Assembly (NCBI GenBank): GCA_025890175.1
Contig: JANPYM010000015.1
Coordinates: forward strand, 785,225 to 849,224
Length of the DNA stretch: 64,000 nt
From: Ciborinia camelliae
Taxonomy: Eukaryota > Ascomycota > Leotiomycetes > Helotiales > Sclerotiniaceae
Direction: 5' to 3'
Numbering within the stretch: the stretch's first letter is position 1; each line of letters starts with the position of its first letter. Both the position numbers and the translations under genes were made by a program. The notes under the pieces were generated by a model, which saw only the letters and a program-made list of their open reading frames with translations, did no database searches and had not been told where the DNA came from. Of this stretch, positions 1 through 11,502 are shown in pieces.

Positions 1-659
1 ATAGAATTTTGAGGATGGATGATGGATGGATGATGGATGATGGATGTCGGAGGGAGGGGGGAGGAGGGAGTGGGGAAGAAAATGGTCTACGGAGTCCCGG
101 TCGGTATGGAGTAGAGAGAGACTGTAGAGTTGAAGAGGAGAATATGTAATTCGTTTTTTATATTGGATATTTATGGATATATATATATATATATATCAAT
201 CATTGCGTTTATTATAATGATAATACTGGAATTTGACATCTGGAATAGAGGGTAGGGTAGGGAGGGTTTGGTTTCTTCTTCTTCTCTATCATAAAGGGGA
301 AGCGGGATGGAGGAGGGGCCGCGGCGATTATTCGTAGTAATTTTTTTGATGCCGTTACACACTTACTTACCTATATAGTATATAAAATATACCTAAGTTT
401 TGCTATTTCCATCCATCTATTTATTTGTATCTTTTGTATCTCCCTCCCCTCTCTCTCCCCCCCCCCCTTTAAAAAAAAAAAAATGAATGAATGAATAAAT
501 AGATAGATAAATGAATATATAGATAGGTAGGTAGGTAGGTGGATAAATAAATAACCAATCGATCTGAAAATTCTGAAAATACAAAAATCTACTTTAAAAT
601 TCGAAAATTTAAAAATTTAAAAATTCAAATCGCTATTGCTACGGTAGATTTAGAAGAAT

Positions 660-824
660 GCCTGAAATCTCAGGCTACGCCTGAGATATTAGGCACCTCT
701 CCTCGCTAGATCGTACAGCCGTACGGCTGTACTATCTACCTTACGCATATAAAGGGCTTCGCTCTTTATAGGTGTAAGGGCTCTTCAGCAATATATTATA
801 TTTCAACCTTGATGCTTTAGCATC
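660..824. repeat. Cluster of four strong inverted repeats (hairpins)
   Basis: Four short-loop hairpins lie within 165 bases. At 667-687, 9-bp perfect arms enclose a TAC loop, flanked by an outer GCCT/AGGC pair. At 713-732 there is a perfect 20-bp palindrome. At 739-779, CCTTAC/GTAAGG arms enclose TATAAAG/CTTTATA arms with a GGCTTCG-type loop. At 811-824, GATGC/GCATC arms enclose TTTA. The surrounding DNA is AT-rich. Such GC-rich hairpins in AT-rich DNA resemble those of fungal mitochondrial genomes, so a nuclear copy of mitochondrial DNA or a structured RNA are both possible. The origin is not proven. Confidence 0.6.
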
Positions 825-2220
825 GTGACAGCTATAGTAGGTTATTATTATCTATATGGGTTTTATTTAGAAGGCAGAAGTTGGAAGTTAGAAGTTAAAA
901 ATATTGTTAGAATAGATTGATATATATATATATCTCTCTATATCTTTCCTAATTATAAAAATATCTATTAAATAGTTCTTATAGAAAAATTCCCAAGAAA
1001 TTAAATTCATTGGTATACCTCACCGGGCCGGGGATTTGGAATCGCTGAACTGATCTGAACTAGGCTGAGCTAGGCTGAGGTGGGCTGCAAATTGCAATTG
1101 ATTGATTGATTGATTGATTATAGAGGGCTGGCTACCTACTTACCTACCTACCTAAAGGATGTGATGTGTTGTAGGTAGGTGGGTAGGTGGGTAGGTAGAT
1201 AGCTATGGCTTTTGAAGGAGGGAGGTTGGATGGGGAATGATGGATGGATGGATGGAATGGATGGAATGGATATTGATGTTGATATTGGTGTTGAAATTGG
1301 TATACTCTGTGGAGGGTTGGATTTTGTAGGATGGATGGATGTATGTATATGTGTATGTAGGTATGTGTATTGGGATTCGAGATTCAATATTCGAGATTCA
1401 ATATTCGAGATTCGAGTTGATGTTTAATATTTGTTGGTTGAAATGTTTGGGAAATCATTTATTTATTGGAGGGAGGAAGGTGGTTTGTAGATATGGTGTA
1501 GTAAGCTTCCGCGGCCAACTTCTGGTAGACACAACTTATACTAATCATAATCTCCAGCTTGGAATTGTGTAATAGTAATGAATTGATGATCTGATAATAA
1601 CTTTATAAAGCTTTAATAAGTACTTAATGATTAGATGCGATGGATTGATTGGATTGATTTTGATACAATCAGTGAGTGAGTCGCACAATTCCAGACTGTA
1701 GGTAATCTGTACATACAAATCGATACTGATACTGTATAATAATACACACACCTCGCAACTCCGAAGCGTACCAAAAGTCCGTTGACCGCGCGATCTACAC
1801 TCTGATCACCACATGAACATTTCGTTTCAGCACGCAGGTCTTGGATGATTCCAGACCATCCCATCCCACGGCACACGGTACACCCCCTTTTTAAGACACA
1901 TCCACCAGCAACGGGCCAACGCCACAGTGTCCGACTCAGACTTAGACTCAGACTCAGATGGTTCATGGAGTAATTGATTGATAGTGTAACGATAAACCAA
2001 ACGAAACCAAACCAAACAGCACAGAACAGGAAGAGCCTAACCGATTGCAAAAGATCGCGCATCTAAGACAGACCGGGAATCTAAGACCTGGAAGACTCGG
2101 ACGCGAAAGCTTTTTCGCACCAGATCATCTGTTTTTTTCTTTCTTTTCTTTGCTTTGCTTTCATTATTATGTACGTATGTACGAAGTATACAGTGTTATT
2201 ATATTACCTACCAACCTAGG

Positions 2221-2240
2221 TACGTACGTACGTACGTACG
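2221..2240. repeat. (ACGT)n microsatellite
   Basis: Five tandem TACG units, which are self-complementary and can fold back. Confidence 0.8.
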
Positions 2241-4718
2241 GTATCTACTATCGAGACTCGAATCATGGGTGGTTGAAAATTGAACCTAAGTTGGACCGAT
2301 TTTGGCCAACCGGGAACTTCTCGATGAAGAAAAAATATTGAGCGCGGAAGCTCATAACCTACCTAATTGGGTACTCCGTCAGGCCCGTCATGTTCATCTC
2401 GCCCGTTCCGTCGATATTGCTGGTCGTGGTGGACCTGGTTGATGTCTGTTTATTGTTTATTGTATATTCATGGGATTCATTCGTGGCGGTCTAGAATTGT
2501 TTCATGGAACTTGTTTGGGCGATGGTATTATCTCAATCGGGAGAGGAGTAGGTATCAAAGTATCAAGTTTCCACAAGCCTATGAGGCGATGATGATGAGG
2601 CCAGAAGAGGATACATGGTTTTTCCTTTATATATCAGAAGAAATAAATTAATCCTCTCATGTTTTTCATTAAACTTCATACCGCACTTGGATCTCGGTCG
2701 AGAGATTTATTATGTATGGTAATAATCTTAGACTAATCTTACGGTATCGAACTGATCCTTCCCGATTCCCTTCACCACTCTCGAGACCCAAGGCTTAAGG
2801 AGAAATAATAATACAATCAAAGAAACCAAGTTGCATTATTGGCATCCATGATATTGCCATGCCCCCATGCCATGGCGAGCCATCCACGGATCCATGTTGT
2901 GTTATGTTATCGCGATTGACATAATCAGCATATCGGGAAAAGAACCACCAACGGATCCCGATGGAGACTGAGACTGGACATTCAATCAGGGAATCCATCA
3001 GGGAATCCATCATCCATGGATCTACGGAGAAGAGACCATTTGAGAAACCATCTGGAGCATGGAGCATGAAGCATGATTGCACTCTGGAGACTGTGGGCTG
3101 TTGGCTATTGGGGGGTCTTTTTTAATCTTACCCTTTCTCACGCCATGCAAGGGACCGCATGATTAGTGCCTGGCAAGAAGTTAGCACCCGTCTATCCGCT
3201 TATCATGATTCGTCTCATTTCATCTCCTTCATCTAGATTTTCTGGAGTAAAGTTCCTAGGTCGCGTAGGTTCACCCAAGATTCTTTTTCATAATAATAAT
3301 AGACTTTTTTTCGAGGGGTTGGCTTCGTCACGATCGTTCGCGGCCTTTATTTATTCTTTTTTTTTCTTCATGCCGTTGATATTACCACTTACTATTGATT
3401 GTTGTTATGATTGGGTTGTTATGTTTTACATATTTATCATCATCTATGATCATCGATGCCTCTCTAGAAGCATCTACATGCAACCTACCTTACCTTACCT
3501 CTCGTTTTACACAGCACACGATCTATCTATAGAATAAATTGGCCATTGTTCATCTTCATACTAATCAAGTCTCAAATGACGTTTCCATTTCCTTAACTCT
3601 CAAATCGGAATCAAACATCAAGGTACCTCTTACTCCCAATTTCATTTCCAATAAAAAATCCAAATCCAAATCAAAAATCATTATTTGGTGAGATTAAAAC
3701 CATGAAGCAAGCAGAGATGTTCCTTGCATGCTTCATTTTTGGACAGGTTATAGTAGATGAATTCATAAACATTTAACCATCTCTCCCTAACCTTAATGAT
3801 TAATCTCTATGCGGTGTACTTGGGAACCTTAAAGGTTAATAGGTTTGGAATCGTAGGGAGTAAGGGAGTAGTAGACGTGGAAAGTTGTAAACATCGCCCA
3901 CCCAGAAGAAGTTCGGAACTTTAAGCGATATATCCATCTCGCCATACTGTAGCAGTGAAGGATCCCACAAATGATATCTATCTAGGTACCTGGGTAATAT
4001 AGCCCTGGAGGTCTCTATCCAAATTTCCAAAACGGTTCAATCAACGCCAAGGACAAGGACAAGGAAAAGGAAAAGGGAAAGGAAACGGACAGGGAAATTT
4101 AGTAACCGATAGACTGTAGACTGTAGGTACGACTGTAGTCTGTAGCTATTGGTGAATCAAGATTCATTCAACTGCATGGGGGCGCACACATCGCCCACGA
4201 CTGTCACAACCAACATGAACCACCAGGAGATTTGCCAGAGAACCAGTGAACGTTCACCCACACACGTTAGGTAGGTACATGAGGTTACATGGTTACATGG
4301 TTAGGAAGTCGTTACATTGTTACAAGCACCAATCACATCCACGAAGCATTTAATCAATCTCGACGCAATTTCTCGAGAGAAAATTCGGAAGAAATGAGAA
4401 TTGGAGACGATAGGACCTTTTCATCTCCGCCTAGTGGGTCGGGGGAGATTCATATTATGAATCGACAGGGAACCCGTTATCAAAGAGGGAATCGGCCGGG
4501 ATATCACCTTCGATTATCTCTATGCCTGACAAGTAGACGCGTCTATATATGTCGCTGGTCATTCGTCTTCTCTTTGACCTTTTCCTTCTTCTTATTCTTC
4601 ATCCATCGATCATTCACACTCTTTTACAAAATCGTAATCAGTCACTTCCTCACCAACACACATCAACCTCTTCAACTATCCCAAACTTCCAAACCCAATA
4701 ACCTTCAAATCCTTCAAG

Positions 4719-5130
4719 ATGCAATTCAACGTCCTCGCCCTTACCATCGCCGCCATGGCTTCCGTCGCAGTTGCCACTGAGTAAGTTTTTCCTCCCTCGA
4801 GAAGAACTCTAGATCGAACTTCCATACTAACGATATTTTCTTTTTGAAGGACCGTCACCGTCTACGCTTGCCCAAGCGCCACTGGTGTCTCTTCCGGTGT
4901 CACCTCTTCCGGCGTCGCTGCCCCAAGCGTTGCCTCCACCGGTGTTGTCACCTCCCCAACTGGCACTACCTCCCCAATTGCATACGCCACTGGTGCTGCT
5001 GGACACATGCAAGTTTCCGCTTTCGGAATGGTCGTTGCTGGTGCCGTTGCTCTTGTATGTCTTCTCCCCACGATCTCCCCCATCTATCTCTCTATCGATC
5101 TCCACTAACATCCCCATCTAGTTCATCTAA
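4719..5130 (+). CDS. Small secreted Ser/Thr-rich protein, probably GPI-anchored
   Basis: Three exons (4719-4780, 4850-5054, 5122-5130) give 91 residues. Both introns have GTAAGT/GTATGT donors and a CTAAC branch site. Residues 1-20 form a hydrophobic signal peptide (MQFNVLALTIAAMASVAVAT). The middle is rich in Thr, Ser, Val and Gly, with ...TVTVYACPSATG... after the cleavage region. The C-terminus has small residues (TGAAG), a short spacer, then a hydrophobic tail ending VVAGAVALFI: the layout of a GPI attachment signal. The last exon codes only for Phe-Ile-stop, so reading through intron 2 replaces the hydrophobic end. The protein would act at the cell wall or outer membrane face. The exact function is unknown. 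The splice structure and the signal/GPI pair make the gene convincing. Confidence 0.75.
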
Positions 5131-5925
5131 ATCACTCCACCGAGCATCGACAGGCGTCCGGATCAATAACGATAGATGGCGTCTCCGACTTTTTTTCGAT
5201 CACCTTTCGATCTAACGACCCACTTCCCCCATTTTTCTTCTTTCTTTTCGTGACCCCCGGCGACGTCTCTCGATACCCTCATGTGTGATCTGCACTTGCG
5301 ACGCAAGTGGGGATGGCAGATGGGGTTCCGTGACGAAGCTGCTGGACGCTCCTTGGTTTCCCTTTTTTTTTGAACCACTTTGCAGAGGCGCTGGGATCCG
5401 GCTTGGTCGCCTTCGACGGAGTCTTGAGTCTTCTCTCTCGCTGCCTCTGCCTCTCTCTCTCTTGTACATACGATATGATACTTCTTCATGGAAAGCTACA
5501 TTTTACATCTACAGGACTTGGTCGATTGGTTGGGCGGTGACATGCTACACATTAATGATCAAATCAAATCTTTTTTCTAAATTATCTCGCGCGCTCTTGC
5601 ATGGTCTTACCTTGCCTTGCCTTGATTGTTTGTGTGAGGTGTTGGATGTGAGGGCCTGTTTTAACCTCATCTTGTGATATATTTACTCACCTTCAAATTG
5701 ATATCGTGCCTTCACCTTCACCTTAATCTCTTCACCTCTTCACCCTTCCCCAACACCCCCTTCTTCCCCCTCCCTCCTGCAATCATCGTCAGAAAACCGA
5801 TCATCATCCATCATCCACCACCCACCTACCAACCTACCTACCATACTCCCCATCCCATCCCATACCATTCCGCATCTACTCCATTTCACATCCTATCTAT
5901 TCCATTTCCCATTTCCTCAAAACAC

Positions 5926-6048
5926 TTTACACCCTACACTCTACACTCTACTCTACACTCTACACTCTACCCTCTACACTCTACTCTACACTCTACTCTA
6001 CACTCTACTCTACACTCTACTCTACACTCTACTCTACACTCTACTCTA
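5926..6048. repeat. CTCTACA-type microsatellite
   Basis: More than ten imperfect tandem copies of ACTCTACACTCT variants in one strand-asymmetric pyrimidine-rich tract. Confidence 0.85.
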
Positions 6049-6321
6049 CACAAGAACTCTCGGGCCTCTCTTAAAAATCACCCAAACTCCAAACCCCAAT
6101 CTCCAAACTCCACACTAAAATATTCCAAAACATTCTATATTCATACATATTCATGCATATTCATGCCAAAAAAAAACAAAAAACAGTTTGAGCATAAGCA
6201 TGAATATGAACATGAATATAAAATATAAACTCAAGCATAAACTTGGATTGTTTGGATTGTTTGGATTGTAAGATAGTAATATGATACCATGGTTTTTGTG
6301 TATTATTCGTATTATTTGAAT

Positions 6322-6610
6322 GAATCATTTGTATTGCATCATTTGTATTGTATCATTTGTATTGTATCATTTGTATTGTATCATTTGTATTGCATCATTT
6401 GTATCGCATCATTTGTATTGTATCATTTGTATTGTATTAATCGTATTATTCGTATTATTCGTATTGTATCATTCGTATTGTATCATTTGTATTGTATCAT
6501 TAGTATTGCATCATTTGTATTGTATTAATCGTATTGTATTATTTGTATTATTAGTATTGCATCATTTGTATTGTATTAATCGTATTGTATTATTTGTATC
6601 ACTCATATCA
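6322..6610. repeat. 14-bp minisatellite (TATCATTTGTATTG)
   Basis: About twenty imperfect copies of TATCATTTGTATTG or shortened forms. Because 3 x 14 = 42, all frames show a 14-residue periodicity, which yields spurious open frames. Confidence 0.85.
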
Positions 6611-7872
6611 CATCACTCATATCACATCACTTGTATCAATCGCATCAAAACCACCTACCTACCTACCTAACAAGAAATTAAGAGGGGTAGGGAAGGAAGG
6701 GAAGGAGGGAAAAAAGTACCTACCCATCTTCCATACCAATTCAATCCGATATGTCATGTCATTTATTCATATGAATATCCATATTCATATTCATATGTGG
6801 ATATATAAATGGGTAGGTACATACCAATAACAGACATGACAAGCGAATTCCCGAGGTAATAGGTACCTATTCACCTTCCTTATTCGAATCACCACTTTGC
6901 AATTCGTACATACCTATCATACCTATATCAAGTAATAAATAGAAACCTAGAAATCTAGAAACAAAACAGACAAAGGATATCCATCCAGACCCCCCCAACC
7001 ATTTCATCCATCGACATAAAAGACAAGACCACTCCTCGCTACTCGACCAGGCCAGCCCAGCACCACCCACACTCTTCGATATCCATAGACGGAGAACCCG
7101 CCAACGAACGACTTGGTCGAATGTATCAAGTTTGGTTGGCAGCATCTGAACTGATCTACTTACTTATTCTGGTGGATTATCCATAAACCACATACGTGCG
7201 TCCGTCCCGTGTGCGAATTTCGGGATATGAGTCGCTTGTCTCTCTCTCTCTCTCTTTCTCTCTCTCTTGCATCGGTTTTGATGATTTGAGAGAGAGTTCT
7301 GGGCTGGTGATAAAATCGTTTTTCCTTTCTGGCTGTTTCTACCTATCAATCACAACCTAAATACCTAACTACCTAGCTGCCTAACATTTGGAATAACTTA
7401 TACTCGACATTCACTGGGACCCTTTGCTGTCGTTTCCTCATCTCGTCGTCGAATTCAGATTCATGACCTGCGATCTTATCTTGGGTAGATGAAGTCGACA
7501 TATGTTCCTTAGGTAGGTAATATCGTGGTTATAATGAAAACTATTACTTTTCGAATTAGAATTTAAGAATTATAGAATTCATGTATATATTATAGGATAA
7601 TTTCTAGTAGAATTTATAGATTTGGGGAGTGGTTTAGTGCCTCCCCTCCCTCACGCACCCTTTTCTATTTCGTCGCCCGGATATCAAGCGGGCCCTGAGT
7701 CCGAAGCAGAGAGCCACTGTTGGAAAGAGGGTAAATTACCCTGTATAGGAAATATGAGCAAAGCTTATATCAGACTTCGGCCCTCCGTGTAGCCGAAAGG
7801 AAACCCATGACTAGGATACGAAGATGATTAGGTCCTAATGCTCTGCCTTCAAGTTGACTTTCTCTCCCAATT

Positions 7873-9280
7873 CTAAAAGCGCTTTGTCAGATTTCCCTTC
7901 GTCAGGCTTTTGCTAAACACCAGAATAGCCGTCCCAATAGCAATAGCGACAGCCGTAAAGATAGGCAAATACATATACTGATCATTCTCTGGGCCTAGTG
8001 CAGCAAGTGCCCCAGCAATTGGGTTGCCAATCAGTGATGCAACACTGGCTAGTGCAAACATACTGCCAGTCCTGGTGCCAATATGTCGCATATCGCTGGT
8101 GATCTGAGCGACAATGGCGGGAGCCAGTGACACAAAGGTGCCTGAAGCAAAACCATAGAGGAGAGCGAAGATGACAATCGGTGCATTTCCACGCGCGGGA
8201 AGCCACAGGGCCAAATTGACAATGAAGCTCACCGTGCACATGATGATCTGAATGTTATATCGGCCCAGCTTATCTGCGGCCCATCCGGGGAAAATACGGC
8301 CAAAGATCGATCCGACGTTGAGAATGGAGATGATATAATTGGATAGGTTCTTGGACATTCCGATATTGATGGCGGAGAGGGTAATGTAATTGAGGGGAAT
8401 GAAGAGACCCAGAAAACCAAAGAAGTTACCAATGCTAACAGTAGCGAAAGCCGGTTCGCGAAACGGCCTGATGAAGTCCATGGCGGAGAAAGGACGCGGC
8501 TTTGGCGGGATGCGAGAGCGCACCCCGAGGTTGGCAAGACCGAGCAATCCCAGAATGAGAAAGGCGCATACTCGCATTGTCCACGGGAACCCAATCTCGG
8601 GTATCAATTTCTGGACTAAGATTGGAAAGATGACGCCTCCCACGCTAGATCCAGAGACCATGATTCCTAGAGCTAGTGCTCGCTTCTTGTGGAACCAACT
8701 AACAACCGTCGACATTGCGGGATATAAGACGGCCGAAGCGCCCAGCGGAGAGCAGATACCTTGGGATAGGAGGAGTTGATAGTATTCCGTGCTGAGTGAT
8801 GCCATCTAAACGAATCTTTAGATTAACGTTTGCTGCATTTTGAGCTCGAGAGGTAATAAATCCAGGACCTACCATCAAACCAAAAACGTGTAAGAAAGTG
8901 CCAACAATCAAGAGCCATCGAGGACCATAATTGTCATAAATATTGCCGACAAAGGGAGCTCCAAAGAACATGAAGAATGTTTCCAGCGATACGATCCATG
9001 ATATTGTCGACGCGGAGTATGAGGAAAGTAGATCGGTTTCGTAATACTCTTGGAATACCCCGATCGCTATATAAAATATTCGTTAGCATGTTCTTGGCTT
9101 CAAATACAAAGGTTATGACCTGTCGGTCTACGTACCGTTGGCCCAGCCGAAGGAACAGAATGCACAACAGAAGCCTCCGGCAACGCAAAACCAAGCCGAG
9201 AACCCACCATCCGGGAACTGATTGGGGTCGTGCATTACTTGCGGCATGTTAGCCCTGGTAGAGTTTTCAGTCTTCTCCAT
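7873..9280 (-). CDS. MFS transporter, monocarboxylate (MCT) type
   Basis: Three exons (9280-9136, 9066-8873, 8805-7873) give 423 residues. The introns are 69 and 67 nt with GTACGT and GTAGGT donors. Exon 1 carries the fungal MCT start (PDGGFSAWFCVAGGF). Exon 2 has the hallmark GVFQEYYETDLLSSYSAS followed by a membrane segment and YDNYGPRWLL. Exon 3 holds the remaining helices, with a G-R-x-x-P-G-W-x-A-D-K-x-G-R-Y loop (GRIFPGWAADKLGRY) typical of MFS. The length fits a 12-helix plasma-membrane carrier. The family moves monocarboxylates, riboflavin or secondary metabolites; the substrate here cannot be told. It is divergent from the O-methyltransferase at 10237, with about 956 bases between the starts. 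Confidence 0.9.
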
Positions 9281-10236
9281 TCTGATGTTGTGATGGAAGC
9301 CTTTCTTGTTTTTTTCTCTTCAAGATGACCAAGAAAGACACAAGAGAATAAACTCAAGGGGCAATAGTTAGTTCCTGAGCTTTTTTTAAATCCGTTTTTA
9401 AGATGCGCGGCACAGTTTTGAATTTCAAAATAAAGGTAGAACTGCGTTAGTCGGATAGGGGTGCACTACTTGGTTGCAATTTGCGTGAATAGGTATATAT
9501 TATTTACCAAAACAAAATCTCTTGACTAAGACTGTGCCTTATCAAATACCTACTATCCAAAATTATTTTCCAGAAGATAAAATAGTCATAATATTTACTA
9601 GGTATGTATGATGAAAAGCTCAGTGAAAGTAATATTTCGATATAGGAAAGATGAAACTTGGTCATGTTCACACTATTTCGCACTTAGTTGTACACCACCC
9701 CTCATCCCAACTGTGGCACAGTGCATATGCAGTCGTCCGGGTAAGGCTTGCTCTTATCTTGGTAGGTGTTAGAAACTGTTGGTATCACTATAGGGATGGT
9801 GAAGACGAATAGTACTATAGTGTTTCACACTGTCTATTGTATTTCGGCTTGTTCTTCTAAGCTACAATTTGGGTTGATTCATGCGTATATACTGTATTAC
9901 TAACGCGGGCACTAATAGTATAGCACCCTCGTATCACATGATTATCCCGACAGAAAGGTTCGGGCATAATGGCCCAATGGGGTTTGGTGATTAATCTAGA
10001 TTGCCTGCGGAAGTTGTTATGTTTCCAACTGTTGGTTGGATATACAAATAGAATACCAACTAATATTGACAAACAACAATGCAATGGAACTACTTAAGCC
10101 GATATAAATTTAACTGCGTCCAACACAATCTTATATAAAACAACGCTTCTCTTTGAGCAGCGGAAACAGAACCAAACTCATCAGACCAACATTTGTTTTT
10201 CTCACTCTTTGAGATTAAATTATACATCCATTCAAC
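9281..10236. promoter_or_regulatory. Bidirectional promoter region between transporter and O-methyltransferase
   Basis: Nothing coding is seen in the 956 bases between the two divergent starts. The side next to 10237 is pyrimidine-rich with a TTATATAAAA TATA-like box at about 10131-10140. No transcription-factor site is obvious enough to name. Confidence 0.4.
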
Positions 10237-11502
10237 ATGTCTACTATCGAATCTCTGCTCTCGCAACTCACGCAAGCTGCGAGCACAGCAGACCTGTCAC
10301 TCCGCTTTCAGCTCAGTAAACAGCTCCATGCCCTTTCACGTTCAATCGCTACCCCGAGACAAATTTTGCAGTATCATGGCTACATGTATACTGAGCATAT
10401 GATGGCCAGGATTGCCGCTGATCTTGACCTCTTCACTATTCTTGCAGAAAGCAACGGCCCTTTGAATACAGAAGACATATCCAGAAAATGCGGTGGAGAT
10501 CCAACACTGATTGGTTCGCAAAACAAATCACCTCGAGATAATTAAAACTAACTTCTGTCAGATCGCATCTTAAAACATCTTGCCTCGACCTATACAATTA
10601 CAGAAGTACGACAATCAACCTATGCCGCCAACGAGACCACTCGTCTACTGGCCTCTCCGGTAGGCAAGGGAAATATCATGTATGGTTTCAATACCCTCAA
10701 CAAAGCATTCCAGGAACTACCAGACTTCTTGAAAGAGACTGGATATAAGAACCCCGATGATCCTCTCGATACTGCCTTCCACCGTGCTTTTGATACCAAG
10801 GAGCAATTTTTCATCTACATTCAGCAGGTCCCCGAAATTATGCGATATTTTTATCCGTCTCTGACTGCATTCAAAAGCCCCGTTCCATGGGCATCTGTCT
10901 TTCCTCTGGCCGAAAAGCTGCGGGAAGCGGATGAGAACGTACCTCTCTTTGTCGACATTGGTGGTGGACACGGTTATCAGTGCGATGCCTTTCGCAAGGC
11001 AATCACAGAGCACGATATTTCTGGCCGTGTGATCAACCAAGACCTTCCAGGAACATTGGCTTCAGCTCCAAAATACGAGGATATCGAGATGATGGCTCAG
11101 GACTTTTATGAAAAGCAACAAATCCAAGGTTGGTGTTCTTGAAAGCAGAATATTCCTTGAAGTCAGTACTGAGTCTCTTTAGGTGCGAACGTATATTACA
11201 TCCGCCAATGTCTCCATGATCTCCCAGACAAAGAAGCCAAGCAAGTTCTCCAGCATATTCGCGACGCCATGTCTCCGAAGTCTATTTTGTTGATCGACGA
11301 ACTAGTCATTCCAGACACAGGTGCATCTCCATTTTCAATGCAGTTGGATTTCACAATGATGGCTTTCCTCAACTCGACTGAGCGTACAATATCACATTGG
11401 CGGGAGTTACTGAGAGAGGTAGGGCTTCAGCTCACCCAAGTGTACAAATATGACACAGAGTTAGAATATAGCATTCTTGAAGCCGTAAAAGCCAGTGCCT
11501 AA
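10237..11502 (+). CDS. SAM-dependent O-methyltransferase (fungal OMT family)
   Basis: Three exons (10237-10513, 10562-11128, 11183-11502) give 387 residues. Intron 1 has a GTTCGC donor, intron 2 a GTTGGT donor; both joins restore the family reading (DPTLI-DRILKHLAS and IQ-GANVYYIRQCLHD). The N-terminal part is the winged-helix dimerisation region. SAM motif I is FVDIGGGHG (223-231). INQDLP follows as the motif II region. RQCLHDLPD carries the expected catalytic base His293; most relatives have LHDW where this has LHDL. It probably transfers a methyl group to a phenolic or carboxylic hydroxyl of a small molecule. Its pairing with a divergent MFS transporter suggests a shared pathway, but no PKS, NRPS or P450 gene is present. 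Confidence 0.88.

Larger units (their letters stand above)
1..4718. other. Repeat-rich intergenic DNA, no supported gene
   Basis: This stretch holds simple repeats: (ATGG)n near 15-50 and 1230-1270, (TA)n at 177-194, (TAGG)n near 520-540, poly-C/poly-A near 460-482 and (ACGT)n at 2221-2240. The open frames are short, repetitive and have no recognisable domain or splice structure. The last 200 bases before 4719 are pyrimidine-rich and probably serve as the promoter and 5' UTR of the next gene. A hairpin cluster at 660-824 is listed separately. Confidence 0.6.
5131..7872. other. Repeat-rich intergenic DNA
   Basis: After the 3' region of the small secreted protein come long pyrimidine tracts, a CTCTACA-type microsatellite (about 5926-6048), a 14-bp minisatellite (about 6322-6610), (TC)n near 7231-7268 and CTACCTA runs. 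Segment 7630-7830 is less repetitive and more GC-rich, but I can assign it nothing. Open frames here are translations of the repeats. Confidence 0.6.

Noticed and set aside
2795..3082. 95-codon minus-strand frame rich in Met, Asp, Trp
   Set aside because: It arises from imperfect repeats (GGGAATCCATCA) and has no domain or promoter features.
6322..6610. CRISPR-like array
   Set aside because: The repeat is a plain tandem minisatellite without unique spacers, in a eukaryotic genome.
6289..6670. Open frames coding for FVLYHLYC-type repeats
   Set aside because: They are translations of a 14-bp minisatellite in all three frames.
8390..8779. 129-codon plus-strand frame opposite the transporter
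   Set aside because: It lies wholly within the complement of the MFS exon 3 and reflects codon bias.
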